A DNA stretch of 64,000 nt. Origin: Siphonodentalium dalli. Lineage: Eukaryota; Mollusca; Scaphopoda; Gadilida; Siphonodentaliidae. Position numbers and translations under genes: made by a program. The notes beneath the pieces are model-generated. The model was not told where the DNA came from, did not search any database, and worked only from the letters and a program-made list of their open reading frames with translations. The stretch lies in NCBI GenBank assembly GCA_032622095.1, contig CP136064.1, forward strand, positions 194,525,948-194,589,947, read 5' to 3'. Positions 44,180 to 54,710 of the stretch are shown piece after piece (position 1 is the stretch's first letter; each line of letters opens with the position of its first letter).

Positions 44180-45705
44180 CATATCTATTGTTTTTACAAT
44201 GAGTTCAACTGACACCCATTTGGAAGCCCTCGAGAAAACTGCACGCGTCATTGTTTAAATAATATTGACCAATCGCGTTGCAGTAACGAAACCATGCCTT
44301 GTACTCACTAACGGAAAGTTCAACTCAATTAACGCAGTCAGTGATCACAACTAATTAGGAGACACGATTATGGTACTGACCACGTGATTACTGAAGGGTC
44401 GTAGACTGGTGAACATCGTTCCTGTGCCGTTTTCAGTCTGAATATGTGTTGACACTGATGTTGCTGATTCGTAACAGTGTTCAACGGAGACGCGTCATGA
44501 TTTTTTTTTTTGAAATGAAAATTTTCTGAATCATGACTGAATAATTATAACACTGATACTCCGGCTTCATGAAGGTTATAGATCAGACGTTAGGTTAGTA
44601 TGACACAACAATTTATGTTGTAGTGGGTAACTTTAAACGTGGATCTGTTCTGGTTTTGTGTGTATGTGTGTGTGTGTGTGTAAGGGTGAGAGGGTGTGTG
44701 AGGGTGTGTGTGGAGGGGGGTGGTGCAGGTGTGTGTGTGAATAGTAATATACTGAACTGGACCAAATCCACGCTTAAAGATCCCCTGTTCAATTTGACAC
44801 ACAAAAAACGACCATATATTTTTTATACAAAAAAAAATAATTAGACAGGAGCCATATGTCTATTAATAGGGTGTTTGATTACCAGATATTGATGTTCAAA
44901 ATAGGAAATTTAAGTTTTGAATTCAGTTTTGAATGTCAGTCTAGCAAACATTCTCATTAACGCTTCTTGTAAAGACGATCGATGGTTCCGTCGCCCAGAA
45001 GCTGTAGATAATAAAGATACAACTTCGCATACCCTGGAAAAAACTTACCGAAAAACACGACTCGTGACATGGCTCCCTGCAAAACAGACATAAAGCCTAT
45101 CTATTCAGCATGGTGAGAAAATTGATAAACGCTATTTATTGTAACAACGGGAGATGAAAATATGCGATCTTTAGTTATGGGCTCTTTCGGGATGCGGAAA
45201 AACCGGAGCATGCAATGTGTCGTTAGGAAGCGATTTTGACGTCCATAAAAGTTCTTTCATATTCACACGAAATCCTAACTGTTGCCAAAGATTTTGCCAA
45301 ACTGCCAAAACAAATTTAAATGGTACAGTCGATGTGGTTGGAATTATCGTCAATCCTAGTTGATTGCTATATTCTTCCATTGGAGATAATGTTTCCAGAC
45401 CGCGGCCTTTTTCATATTTTCCCAAATATTGTATGTCATTGCCATGGTAACCAGAAATTCTCGTAAACCATGACCCGCGTCTCGGCACCCCCTCCAAAAT
45501 GATTTCCCATTTTACATATCGCCAAATTTTCATTCTTTATTCCGGTCTGTCACGATTTTGCTAAAATTTGGCCCTAAGCCTTTGGACTATCAAAACTGTA
45601 TTGCGGAACACAATGCATAATATAACAGCTAACATTGCCGATGGAGTATGTCTCAGTTGGAAAGTAGACTAAAGGTCGCGTTGCGAAGTATCGGGGAGTA
45701 TTTAA
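44180..45705. other. Unit B upstream flank
   Basis: Sequence shared with units A and C. Contains the GT microsatellite (44,656-44,742) and a 120-codon minus-strand open frame (45,171-45,533) listed separately. No other gene is supported. Confidence 0.6.
45171..45533 (-). other. 120-codon open frame of unknown status, units B and C
   Basis: Open in B (45,171-45,533) and C (54,176-54,538) with one residue difference. The homologous stretch in unit A (about 34,240-34,470) has a TGA for the fourth codon's neighbour (IWRY to IW-stop-Y) and a 4-bp insertion after GRGLET. No domain was recognised. Equal conservation of flanking non-coding DNA means the open frame alone is not evidence for a gene. 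Confidence 0.25.
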
Positions 45706-45930
45706 TCCGATTAGCAGATTTATGGTCTGCATTTCATTCATCATTCCTTGGTTATAGCCGTTGAGCGGACAAGTCGCAAAGATTTTCGCTCTGCGTCTTG
45801 TCGCTGTTCCGGCCAGCTGAACCCGGATCGCTTGTGAGTTGTGTGGCCGTTCTGAAAAGAACTTAGCCGCCCGAGCGATTCGGAGTAAACTGTTTTGGAC
45901 TTGGCAGAGGATTATGCAGCTAATCCCCTC

Positions 45931-46493
45931 TGCCGTGGTCGCGGCTGGATAGATTGCGCATTGTGGACACCTTTAGCTGGACTCTAACCCAGGCTAAAGG
46001 GGGCTTTGTGCATCTATCCTTTGAGTACCGGATTGCTCCAGCAGTACCCTCTGCATGCGGTACCTCTGAAGCTGGACCTCACCAGCTACCTACCATCCGG
46101 TACGGAGACTGGGACCAGAATCCGAAGAAGAGGCGGAAGAAGAAGACCCCCTCCAGGAAGAGAAGGGACGCCGAAAGAAGAGCCAAGTGGAGACATGGGC
46201 GAGCTGAGTGACGTCCAGCTCCCCCACTTGGCTGCTGAAGCGGTCGTCGACGACATCACACCAGCTAGCAGGGACGCCGTTGATCTGCTGGAGGTCCCTG
46301 CTGTCATCATCGAGGCAAGCGGAGACAGGGACGCGGACACAACCCCCGATGTTCCTGCCGCCAGCTCCGATGTGGAGATGGACACTCTACCACATCGGAC
46401 ACCGGAATTCCATCTAAACCCGGTGTCCCCCATCCCCACGGGCAGCAATAATAACAACATCACTAGCTCCACCCGTACCCTTGAAGAGGTAGT
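45931..46493 (+). pseudogene. Gag-like ORF, copy B, part before the LINE
   Basis: Conserved segments lie in two frames: the 45,954-46,211 frame (WTLTQAKGGFVHLSFEYR to the basic KKRRKKKTPSRKRRDAERR block) and the 46,006-47,019 frame (acidic/Pro-Val segment, PTGSNNNNITSSTRTLEEVV). The overlap marks at least one frameshift. The second frame then runs on into the LINE at 46,494, giving a chimeric open frame that is not a gene. The empty-site frame would continue at 47,749 as RSAVETQAESN. Confidence 0.55.
46484..46493. repeat. 10-bp target-site duplication of the LINE in unit B, left copy
   Basis: AAGAGGTAGT, repeated at 47,739-47,748. In unit C: 55,489-55,498 and 56,731-56,740; in C' only the right copy survives (59,905-59,914). 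Confidence 0.92.
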
Positions 46494-47738
46494 AGGATAT
46501 AATCACAGACGCGTAATTATTCACCCTCCAAATTGTAACAGAAATAAATATATGGATACGTTCTTACCGTCAGCAATGCGCGCATGGAATAATATACCTG
46601 TCTCAATAAAAGCATCATCAACCGTGGAAGAATTCAAGCGTCTTCTGAAGGTCGGTCATACTAATTTAGCTAAGTTTTATTATCATAGTCACTCTCGTAG
46701 AGGCCAAGTATATCACACAAGAATGAGACTGGGGTGCAGCCATCTGAACAAAGATCTTGTTGTAAATTACGTAAGAGATTCCCCATTTTGGTCTTGTGGA
46801 GAATTTGTAGTTGAATCCGCGTACCACTTTCTTTTGCAATGTCCCCAATATAGTCAAATTAGAGCTGATATGATAGCCGCTCTACCATTTTCGCGAGCAG
46901 ATGTGAACATTGATGTCCTATTATATGGGTCTAATGAGATGTCCGATGAAACAAATTCTATAATATTTGAAGCTGTGCAACTGTTTATTATCCAAAGTCG
47001 ACGTTTCGATAATGTGTGAGCTCCGTGCGCAGGGGGTCGTGTATGTGAACATGATGTGCATAACTTGTATGTATAAATATGAAAGTCGCGTTTCTGCACA
47101 TTGTGTTCGGGCATATCGGTCTGTCTGCCCACGGAGTGCATGCTCAACCGTGCTGACCTTGGCATATTAATGGACTTACTACTGATTGTACTTACATGTA
47201 CTAATTGTATCTAGATTATATTGATACGCACTACAAGTATAACAATTATTCTAATATATACTTATTTCCATGCATCATCTCTCCTGGGTGCCGAGACGTA
47301 TTTGGGGTCTAATTCCGTTTCTATATTGGACAATCCACCATGATTTAACGCCATAATGTAAAATTTATATTATGACTGAGGGATTATTGTATACAGCATT
47401 TATCACACTTCTTTTCTACCTACTTTATTATCTTTCTTGTCTATTTCATAATCTTCTCCCTTCTATCACTCCTCCATCTTTCTGATCCATGCACTCGCTT
47501 AACTAACTTCCCAACATTTATTTGAAAACACAGAACAATATTAAAATTCCCGTCCTCTTTACCCTGTAGCTGTCTGTATTGACACTCGGGGTAACATTTT
47601 TGGAGGAAAAGATTTTTATAAAAGCCATAGGCTCATGGCTTGTTATCTAATCCTCATTTGAACTATGTTTTTTTCTCAATATGTATAATTGTCAATGTGA
47701 TGTTCTGTTCTTTTGTTCAAATAAATATTGTTTACACT
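46494..47738 (+). mobile_element. 5'-truncated LINE inside the gag-like ORF, unit B
   Basis: Encodes the C-terminal 174 residues of a LINE ORF2 (YMDTFLPSAMRAWNNIP..., YHTRMRLGCSHLN, CGEFVVESAYHFLLQC, ending IIQSRRFDNV at 47,019), then a 720-bp 3' UTR with the AAAAGCCATAGGCTCATGGC element and AATAAATATTGTTTACACT end. The 10-bp duplication on both sides proves target-primed insertion. It predates duplication of B and C, because both have it at the identical base. Confidence 0.88.
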
Positions 47739-47748
47739 AAGAGGTAGT

Positions 47749-47875
47749 TAGAAGTGCGGTGGAGACTCAGGCAGAATCCAACAGGTTAATCGCAGAGGTC
47801 GCGGCTGACCGCCTGAGATACCAACAACAAGGACAACAAGAGCAACAACAACAACAACAACGACGAGAAGAATAA
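47749..47875 (+). pseudogene. Gag-like ORF, copy B, part after the LINE
   Basis: Continues the interrupted frame in phase: RSAVETQAESNRLIAEVAAD, then a glutamine-rich run (CAA/CAG-type microsatellite) and RREE, TAA at 47,873. Equivalent to the coiled-coil end of copy A (26,787 onward), though that copy has a longer KKKRKNIK tail. Confidence 0.6.
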
Positions 47876-48031
47876 CTGAGATGCCACGGAGTGGAGCTCC
47901 CTAAAACCACAACAACAGAAACACAGCATCGAAAGAAAAAGAAACCAAAAAAATAAAATAATGCCTAGATCATTTTTTCACGATTCACTGTTATTTCATA
48001 ACTCATCACATCACTTCCAAGTGGGTTGTAG

Positions 48032-48052
48032 GAGAGGGGTTTCGCCCCTCTC
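48032..48052 (+). other. Stem-loop near the 3' end of the unclassified repeat, copy B
   Basis: GAGAGGGG and CCCCTCTC arms around TTTCG. Conserved in C and C'. It occupies the position of the different stem-loop in copy A. Confidence 0.6.
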
Positions 48053-48150
48053 AAATCCTCCCTGTGCCTAGTCCCAAAACTCCCAATAATAAAAAAATAA
48101 ATAAATATGGTCTACATTTAGAGGCTTTCTGGTGTGGTGATTGACAAACC

Positions 48151-49519
48151 AACAATGTTACGCCGTAGTTGTAATAATATGAAGGATAAGTTGGTTTAAC
48201 CGAATTCTGAGGTGGTTGATTGATACTTGATTATAAATGAATATTGAGAAATACAGAGTGATATGAAGATATATACACATACTATATACATGTCTCCGGT
48301 GCAATGGGGATATCAAGATTACACTAAACAATTTCGTTTTGTTTGCTTCTTTTTTTTGGACGAAGATTTTACAGTAAGTTTTTCTACGCGAATTCATGAG
48401 TCGAGTTGGATTCGAAATACGACGGTAATTGTGTATTTAATTACGTTAATCGTCTATAAACAGATGTGAGTTATATACCAGTCTGTTAATTAACTGTTGT
48501 CCCTGGTAGTATTCATCAAATTTGGCATAATGATTATATTCACTCAGTGTATATACTCGGTGAGTGTAGCTGCATGGAATTACATTTCGCCTGCATTCAT
48601 GAAAACAGTATATTTTATATTTTTGTATGCTTAACAATATGATCTTGAGGGCGTTACCATTTCTGACTACGATATAATTGTTGTTTGCTTCGACAGTGTA
48701 AGCGATTTGCTTGATTGAGTGCTGTTGAAAATGACACCTTTCTCTTTTGAGTAATTTCATGTCTCCTATAGGGTGTCCAAGGATGACCTAATTACTTAAT
48801 TGGTGTAGCCGTGCAACAATCAATATATCATTATATGCTGATTTACGCAACTAATTAGACACAAGCTATCAGATTATGTGATGGGATCGGGGACAGAAAA
48901 GTGGGAGAAGCAACAAAATCGATTACTGTTTTTGTTGTTGACTGCCGCCAGACTTATTATTTTAAATACAGTTTATTACATCGCACCGGACCAGATTTTT
49001 TAGGACAAACTTTATCATAAAGGAGGTTTATGTGGGTATCCCATGAGTCACTTATATGAATATTCAATCCCAGGCGCTCATGCTCATCCACTCTTTTAGT
49101 AATTAATATTTACATAGCCCGTCTGTGTTACACTAAATCGTGTTTGGTGATTGGTCAACTGCCAATTGGGTCACCAGTTTCATACCCAAATAACACACAG
49201 ACCGTAACACGAATACTACGTCACATATTTGTGATATTATCGGACATACTCACTAAAATGGGTCAGCAGAATAACTGGACGTGCTGTTCAAAGTTCAGCC
49301 GAATTGCATCTGAAGCTAGTTATTTATATCGATCACGTTATCGTTACTAAGTGCTTGGAAATGTTATATTGTGCTGACTCAATGTGCTGCATGGTCTAGT
49401 CTCAAATTCTCGGCAGATCGCACAGCATTTCTTTTCAACAACTATATACGCGTATTTATGTTACAGTCTGTGCACAATTTGTTCTATATAAGATGTCAAA
49501 CAATGATTGGATCAATTTT
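48151..49519. other. Unit B distal flank and unit-end repeat
   Basis: Matches 34,643-35,560 plus about 350 bp that unit A lacks (48,205-48,592). Open frames here recur identically in C and C' but on both strands and without domain. No gene is supported. Confidence 0.6.
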
Positions 49520-49858
49520 TTGATGGTGCAGCTGGACATTTCAAGGTGGAGACCCCCTAGCCACGTCCCTGGGCTGGAGTGACGAGTTCTGACTATTGAT
49601 ACTCGAAGAAAGTGTATGATCATTTATTAATCTCAACAAAAACAATTTTATACAACAGTATAATTAGCACAGTTATCTAATGACACGACTGTAAGCAGAA
49701 AATGATTCGGGTAATATATACAATTGACGAATCAAGAAATCTACATGCTAGTAAGTACAATTACACCTGTCATCGTAACTATAACAACGTAATAAATAAC
49801 AACAAACAGATATTCCATAAAAGGCGAATATGAATTTCAAGAGAAAGTATGCTCTTTC

Positions 49859-49950
49859 AGCTTTTCTGCAATGAATCTAAACCAATATTCTTAGTTGTCA
49901 ATAATGGTTAACAACTAAGAATATTGGTTTAGATTCATTGCAGAAAAGCT
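49859..49950. repeat. Perfect 92-bp palindrome, unit C
   Basis: Two 40-bp arms, fully complementary, around CAATAATGGTTA. Identical copies at 58,849-58,940 (C') and 62,024-62,115 (D). Confidence 0.95.
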
Positions 49951-50031
49951 AATATATTTGATATGACATGATTTTGATATGTCGTGTTGTATATTTGGCA
50001 ATTATGGAATATCATACATCAATAACATGAT

Positions 50032-51275
50032 TCATGAATACTTAACAGAATTTAAGCAATAAGGTGACTGAATATCACTGGAATGAGCACTAGCAACATA
50101 TAGTTCGTTGGGAGGCGATTGGAACGACGGCGCCGACACTGGGGATTCCATAACAGGAGGAGTGCTGGTGTAGTATGGAGAACCGAAGTGGTATGGATGT
50201 TGATAGCCGTGTCCATACTGCTGGTAACCGCTGAAGCTGTATCTGGGGTTGAACTGATACGGCACTGATGGATAACTGTATGTAGTTGTAGGGTGAGAAC
50301 ACTGTTCGTATTTAGAGCTTGACTGCGGTTGCGCATAAGCTGATGCGTCGACTGGTTGAATCGTACATAGTGGCGGACTGCTCGGAAGATCACTGATATA
50401 CGATGAGTCCAATTTATAGTCAGTGAGCCGTCTTTTGACATCGAACTCTGGACTGGAATCCAACAGTGTCTCATAACCACTATCCACACTAATGTTTGGT
50501 GACGAGTAACTAACAGGGCTTGTTGAAGCACACGGGGACATAACCGGGGAGTCGGATGGCGAAGAAGGATCACTGGCGACGAATGGTTGAACTGGTGACG
50601 CGATTGACGGGAGCCGGTCGGTAAACTGTTGCTCGATCGTTGTTGGTTTAACTGACGTCGCGGTGCCATCACGTGGTGATAGATCGCAGATCTGCATCTC
50701 GAAGACTTTTCGCGGCTCAGCTGACATGCAGAGCTGGTGCTTGAATGTCTCCATCCTATGTAACAACGCTGCGGAAACACGGTCCCAGAACTGGCCGGCG
50801 TTCACTCGATAATAGCCCCAACGCAGGGTGTTTGTGCCGCTCTCTCTGTCGACGTTAGATCGATAGTCTCCCTTGGCGAATGTGGGAAGGCTGCTGGGGA
50901 CGATGGTCCAGAGGAATGTAGCTCTGCCGAGAGGTCCGGACTGAGGCTGACCGCGACCGACGCCGATCTTGGTGAAGCATTTGGTCTTGGAGAGGCTGTG
51001 TCTGACGGCGTTCTTCCAGTGTTCTCTCGTCGAATGTCGGAAGAACGAGAAGCGATGCTTGATGTAGCGGTAGATCTCGGTGATTGGTAGGCAGAAGTTT
51101 TGAGATCTCAGGACGGCGATGTAAATGAGCTCGGTGTATGAGTAGTTGGGCTTGACGTTGATGTCATCGCTGACGTCAAGTCGTTCGTAGAGGGCGATGA
51201 AGTTGTCGACGACTTTGCGGAGATCTATGTCCGTTTCTTGTGAAAATTGAGTCTGTGTTTGTTGTTCGTAGGCAC
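50032..51275 (-). CDS. Divergent forkhead transcription factor, copy C, exon 2
   Basis: Acceptor tgcttccag at 51,276, then an open frame of 1244 bp to TGA. With exon 1 it makes 441 residues. Forkhead (winged-helix) DNA-binding domain at 68-154: KPNYSYTELIYIAV, LPITEIYRYIKHRFSFF, the recognition helix WKNAVRHSLS (family WQNSIRHNLS; base-contacting Asn and His kept), KCFTKI and FLWTIVP. The LP-x-x-EIY and WKN-x-VRH features recall FoxN1/4, but divergence is too great for a firm class. Residues about 255-290 are Ser/Pro-rich and 340-400 rich in Tyr, Gln, Pro and Gly, as in activation regions. No in-frame ATG precedes residue 185 in this exon, so exon 1 is required. It differs from D at two or three residues (for example Arg for Thr before YSFSG). 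Confidence 0.88.
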
Positions 51276-53005
51276 CTGGAAGCAGAAGACGGTTCGATTA
51301 AGAAACAATAATGGATCAGAAGCTGTTAGATAACACCATGAGACAGGGCGTTGTCTTATTACCTAACATAAAATCATTTAAAGCTGTACCCAGACTTCAA
51401 CACACAGAGACCGGATACATACTACACGGTATTGCGTGTATAGCTGTATATATTAACAGGATGGCCTTCGTGTTGGGTATTTCTGTTAATAATGGTCACT
51501 CCCGTTAAAACCTCCATAAACAGAAATGGGATTAAAATATAGACAGACATTGTTCTTATACCAATAATAAATATCGCGTAAATAGTATGTTATTATCAAG
51601 ATCGTACGATTTGGTATGTAAACATACGCCAAAACTGTTAGAGAACCTGACTTTTGTTTACATAACAAAGCGTACAAACTTGACAATAGCATACTATTTA
51701 CACGATATTTATGACTGGTTTAAGAATAAAATATGTCTATATTTTAATATTCTTTCTGTTTATTGCAGTTTTAACTAGTGTGACTGTGTTAACGGCATAA
51801 CCATGACGAAGGCCATCCGTGCCTTTAATGCCCTTAGTATTACGTGATTGAAGGTAGCCATGGATGATTGTATAACTATTAACCATATGCACATCATCAA
51901 ATCCACCGGACAAACATTAGAATCACAGTCAACAATATATTCAGCAACAATGGGCATAACTTCATCAAAAATAAGAATTAGAACTATCTAGTGAGTAGTC
52001 TAAACAGTATTTATTCTCCCCAAAAAATACATATGTGCCATTTAATCAGTGTTACAATGCAGCCTTGTATTAACAAACTGAAAGGTTGTGTTGGTGCTCT
52101 GGACATTTGATATGCCTTTAACGAACAAAAAATAAGGATTGCGACGATACGCAGGATACCCTTAAGTTTAAAGAGGACAACACACAGTTCGAAGTCCGGG
52201 ATTACTGTGATAATCCAACCTTATCACGGTACCGCCATTTTACGTGTGTATTCCGTTTTACATTGCGGATATGATTTTAAGGAAGAAGTTAACAAAAGGG
52301 TTGTGGTGGTACTCTGGATACCCTTTCATCGATAGAGGGACAAGCGCAGCACAACATAGTTAAATTAAGAAAAAAATAGATGAGTGAAGGATGGAAATGA
52401 TGGGAAGAGAGGATTTGACAACACGCATTGAAGTCATACAAAATACAACATTATTTGGCCAGCCATTTGCCGGTATATCAATATTTCGTCACAATTTTCG
52501 TGTATCTGCTCCGTTCAAAGTAGACAATATTTGGAAGCTCAACTTGGAAGCTTGTCCATTTAAGAACTATACATGGCATAAATAAAGAGCGTCTGTGCAT
52601 AGACACACTTTTATGATGAAGGGAAATATTGTTCCAATTAAGATCGAAGATATGCTGCAAACCAAAAAACATTAAGAGTTCACATGCGATAAATAGCTAT
52701 TATGGTTGCGTTGTCCAATAACGAACATCAATAATGGTCAGGGATCCCAATATTGACGATGGAATTTGGTAACTTGTCGCATGGACCTTATATGACACCC
52801 GCAAAACTGTTTGTTTGTTGTACAGGATGTACATATTTTATCGCACATGATTACATTCACTTATGTAAACTGTTTTACAATTATATGGAATTAATTATTG
52901 TTGTCTTGTAATATGTCAACGATAACACTCGACACTGTAAGGATTGGCGGGCAAGGAATTTAGCGGTATATGATTTTGAAAAGACTATGACGGAAATGAA
53001 CATAC
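51276..53005 (-). other. Forkhead copy C intron with foldback element
   Basis: 1730-bp phase-1 intron bounded by GTATGT and CAG. The foldback element lies at 51,494-51,786. The rest holds no supported gene. Confidence 0.75.
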
Positions 53006-53087
53006 CTGGTCGGTGCTGGAGAAGACGACGAACTTTTTCAGAATGATCATCGTGGATGGCGAATTCGTCGGAAACTTTACGCTTCAT
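53006..53087 (-). CDS. Divergent forkhead transcription factor, copy C, exon 1
   Basis: ATG at 53,087 (A at -3) opens MKRKVSDEFAIHDDHSEKVR and ends after 82 bp at CCAG|GTATGTTC. The left-over G joins GT of exon 2 to make Gly28, so phase and frame agree exactly. Basic residues at the start (KRK) and EKVRRLLQHRP may aid nuclear import. The frame is open further upstream to a GTG at 53,168, but the ATG is the better start because copy A, which lacks the upstream part, keeps it. This exon is too short to be found by length alone; phase agreement and conservation in three units support it. Confidence 0.82.
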
Positions 53088-53140
53088 AATTGTCTGACGG
53101 CGTGTGGGTTGTTTGTCGTTGTTTGTGGCGAAAGTAAGAC

Positions 53141-53175
53141 TGAATGAAAGAGCCGATAATCTGGGCACATTTAAA
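53141..53175 (-). promoter_or_regulatory. Possible core promoter of forkhead copy C
   Basis: TTTAAA at 53,170-53,175 stands about 31 bp upstream of an initiator-like TTCAGTC (A at 53,141), giving a 5' UTR of about 54 bp. In copy A the gag-like repeat begins between the two, removing the TTTAAA. Confidence 0.4.
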
Positions 53176-54710
53176 CATATCTATTGTTTTTACAATGAGT
53201 TCAACTGACACCCATTTGGAAGCCCTCGAGAAAACTGCACGCGTCATTGTTTAAATAATATTGACCAATCGCGTTGCAGTAACGAAACCATGCCTTGTAC
53301 TCACTAACGGAAAGTTCAACTCAATTAACGCAGTCAGTGATCACAACTAATTAGGAGACACGATTATGGTACTGACCACGTGATTACTGAAGGGTCGTAG
53401 ACTGGTGAACATTGTTCCTGTGCCGTTTTCAGTCTGAATATGTGTTGACACTGATGTTGCTGATTCGTAACAGTGTTCAACGGAGACGCGTCATGATTTT
53501 TTTTTTTTAAATGAAAATTTTCTGAATCATGACTGAATAATTATGACACTGATACTCCGGCTTCATGAAGGTTATAGATCAGACGTTAGGTTAGTATGAC
53601 ACAACAATTGATGTTGTAGTGGGTAACTTTAAACGTGGATCTGTTCTGGTTTTGTGTGTATGTGTGTGTGTGTGTAAGGGTGAGAGGGTGTGTGAGGGTG
53701 TGTGTGGAGGGGGGTGGTGCAGGTGTGTGTGTGAATAGTAATATACTGAACTGGACCAAATCTACGCTTAAAGATCCCCTGTTCAATTTGACACACAAAA
53801 AACGACCATATATTTTTTATACAAAAAAAAATAATTAGACAGGAGCCATATGTCTATTAATAGGGTGTTTGATTACCAGATATTGATGTTCAAAATAGGA
53901 AATTTAAGTTTTGAATTCAGTTTTGAATGTCAGTCTAGCAAACATTCTCATTAACGCTTCTTGTAAAGACGATCGATGGTTCCGTCGCCCAGAAGCTGTA
54001 GATAATAAATATACAACTTCGCATACCCTGGAAAAAACTTACCGAAATGTTTTTTTTCAACACGACTCGTGACATGGCTCCCTGCAAAACAGACATAAAG
54101 CCTATCTATTCAGCATGGTGAGAAAATTGATAAACGCTATTTATTGTAACAACGGGAGATGAAAATATGCGATCTTTAGTTATGGGCTCTTTCGGGATGC
54201 GGAAAAACCGGAGCATGCAATGTGTCGTTAGGAAGCGATTTTGACGTCCATAAAAGTTCTTTCATATTCACACGAAATCCTAACTGTTGCCAAAGATTTT
54301 TCCAAACTGCCAAAACAAATTTAAATGGTACAGTCGATGTGGTTGGAATTATCGTCAATCCTAGTTGATTGCTATATTCTTCCATTGGAGATAATGTTTC
54401 CAGACCGCGGCCTTTTTCATATTTTCCCAAATATTGTATGTCATTGCCATGGTAACCAGAAATTCTCGTAAACCATGACCCGCGTCTCGGCACCCCCTCC
54501 AAAATGATTTCCCATTTTACATATCGCCAAATTTTCATTCTTTATTCCGGTCTGTCACGATTTTGCTAAAATTTGGCCCTAAGCCTTTGGACTATCAAAA
54601 CTGTATTGCGGAACACAATGCATAATATAACAGCTAACATTGCCGATGGAGTATGTCTCAGTTGGAAAGTAGACTAAAGGTCGCGTTGCGAAGTATCGGG
54701 GAGTATTTAA
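53176..54710. other. Unit C upstream flank
   Basis: Near-identical to 44,180-45,705. Contains the GT microsatellite (53,650-53,735) and the 120-codon minus-strand frame at 54,176-54,538 discussed for unit B. No gene is supported. Confidence 0.6.

Larger units (their letters stand above)
45706..48150 (+). mobile_element. Unclassified repeat with gag-like ORF, copy B, interrupted by a LINE
   Basis: Unit A lacks this block: GGGGAGTATTTAA joins CCTACAATG directly at 34,642/34,643. It carries the same ordered protein segments as 26,652-27,775: a WTL-x5-GGFVHLSFEYR segment, KKKTPSRKRRDAERRAKW, the acidic PASRDAVDLLEVPAVIIEAS segment, the SNNNN linker, and a Gln-rich tail ending RREE at 47,873. A stem-loop and an A-rich tail (AATAAAAAAATAAATAAAT near 48,090) lie at the 3' end. 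No clear target duplication was found. Confidence 0.7.
40461..49519. repeat. Forkhead tandem unit B
   Basis: Order: palindrome, forkhead exon 2, intron with foldback element, exon 1, upstream flank with GT microsatellite, gag-like repeat interrupted by a LINE, unit-end repeat. Unit B aligns with unit C over its length at an offset of 9006 falling to 8990 bases, i.e. with only a few small indels and about 98-99% identity by eye. Confidence 0.88.

Noticed and set aside
46006-47019. 337-codon open frame that could be annotated as one gene
   Set aside because: It crosses the left target-site duplication at 46,493: the first part belongs to the gag-like repeat, the rest to a LINE. It is a chance fusion and is broken in unit C.
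50052-50780. 242-codon frame overlapping forkhead exon 2 in another phase, present in B, C and D
   Set aside because: Runs antiphase to the conserved domain frame, is rich in His, Arg and Ser as expected of a shifted frame, and has no splice link or start context. Its conservation follows from the near-identity of the units.
51486-51778. Mirror-image open frames on both strands (MLLS...)
   Set aside because: Both are translations of the two arms of the intron foldback element; no codon bias or domain.
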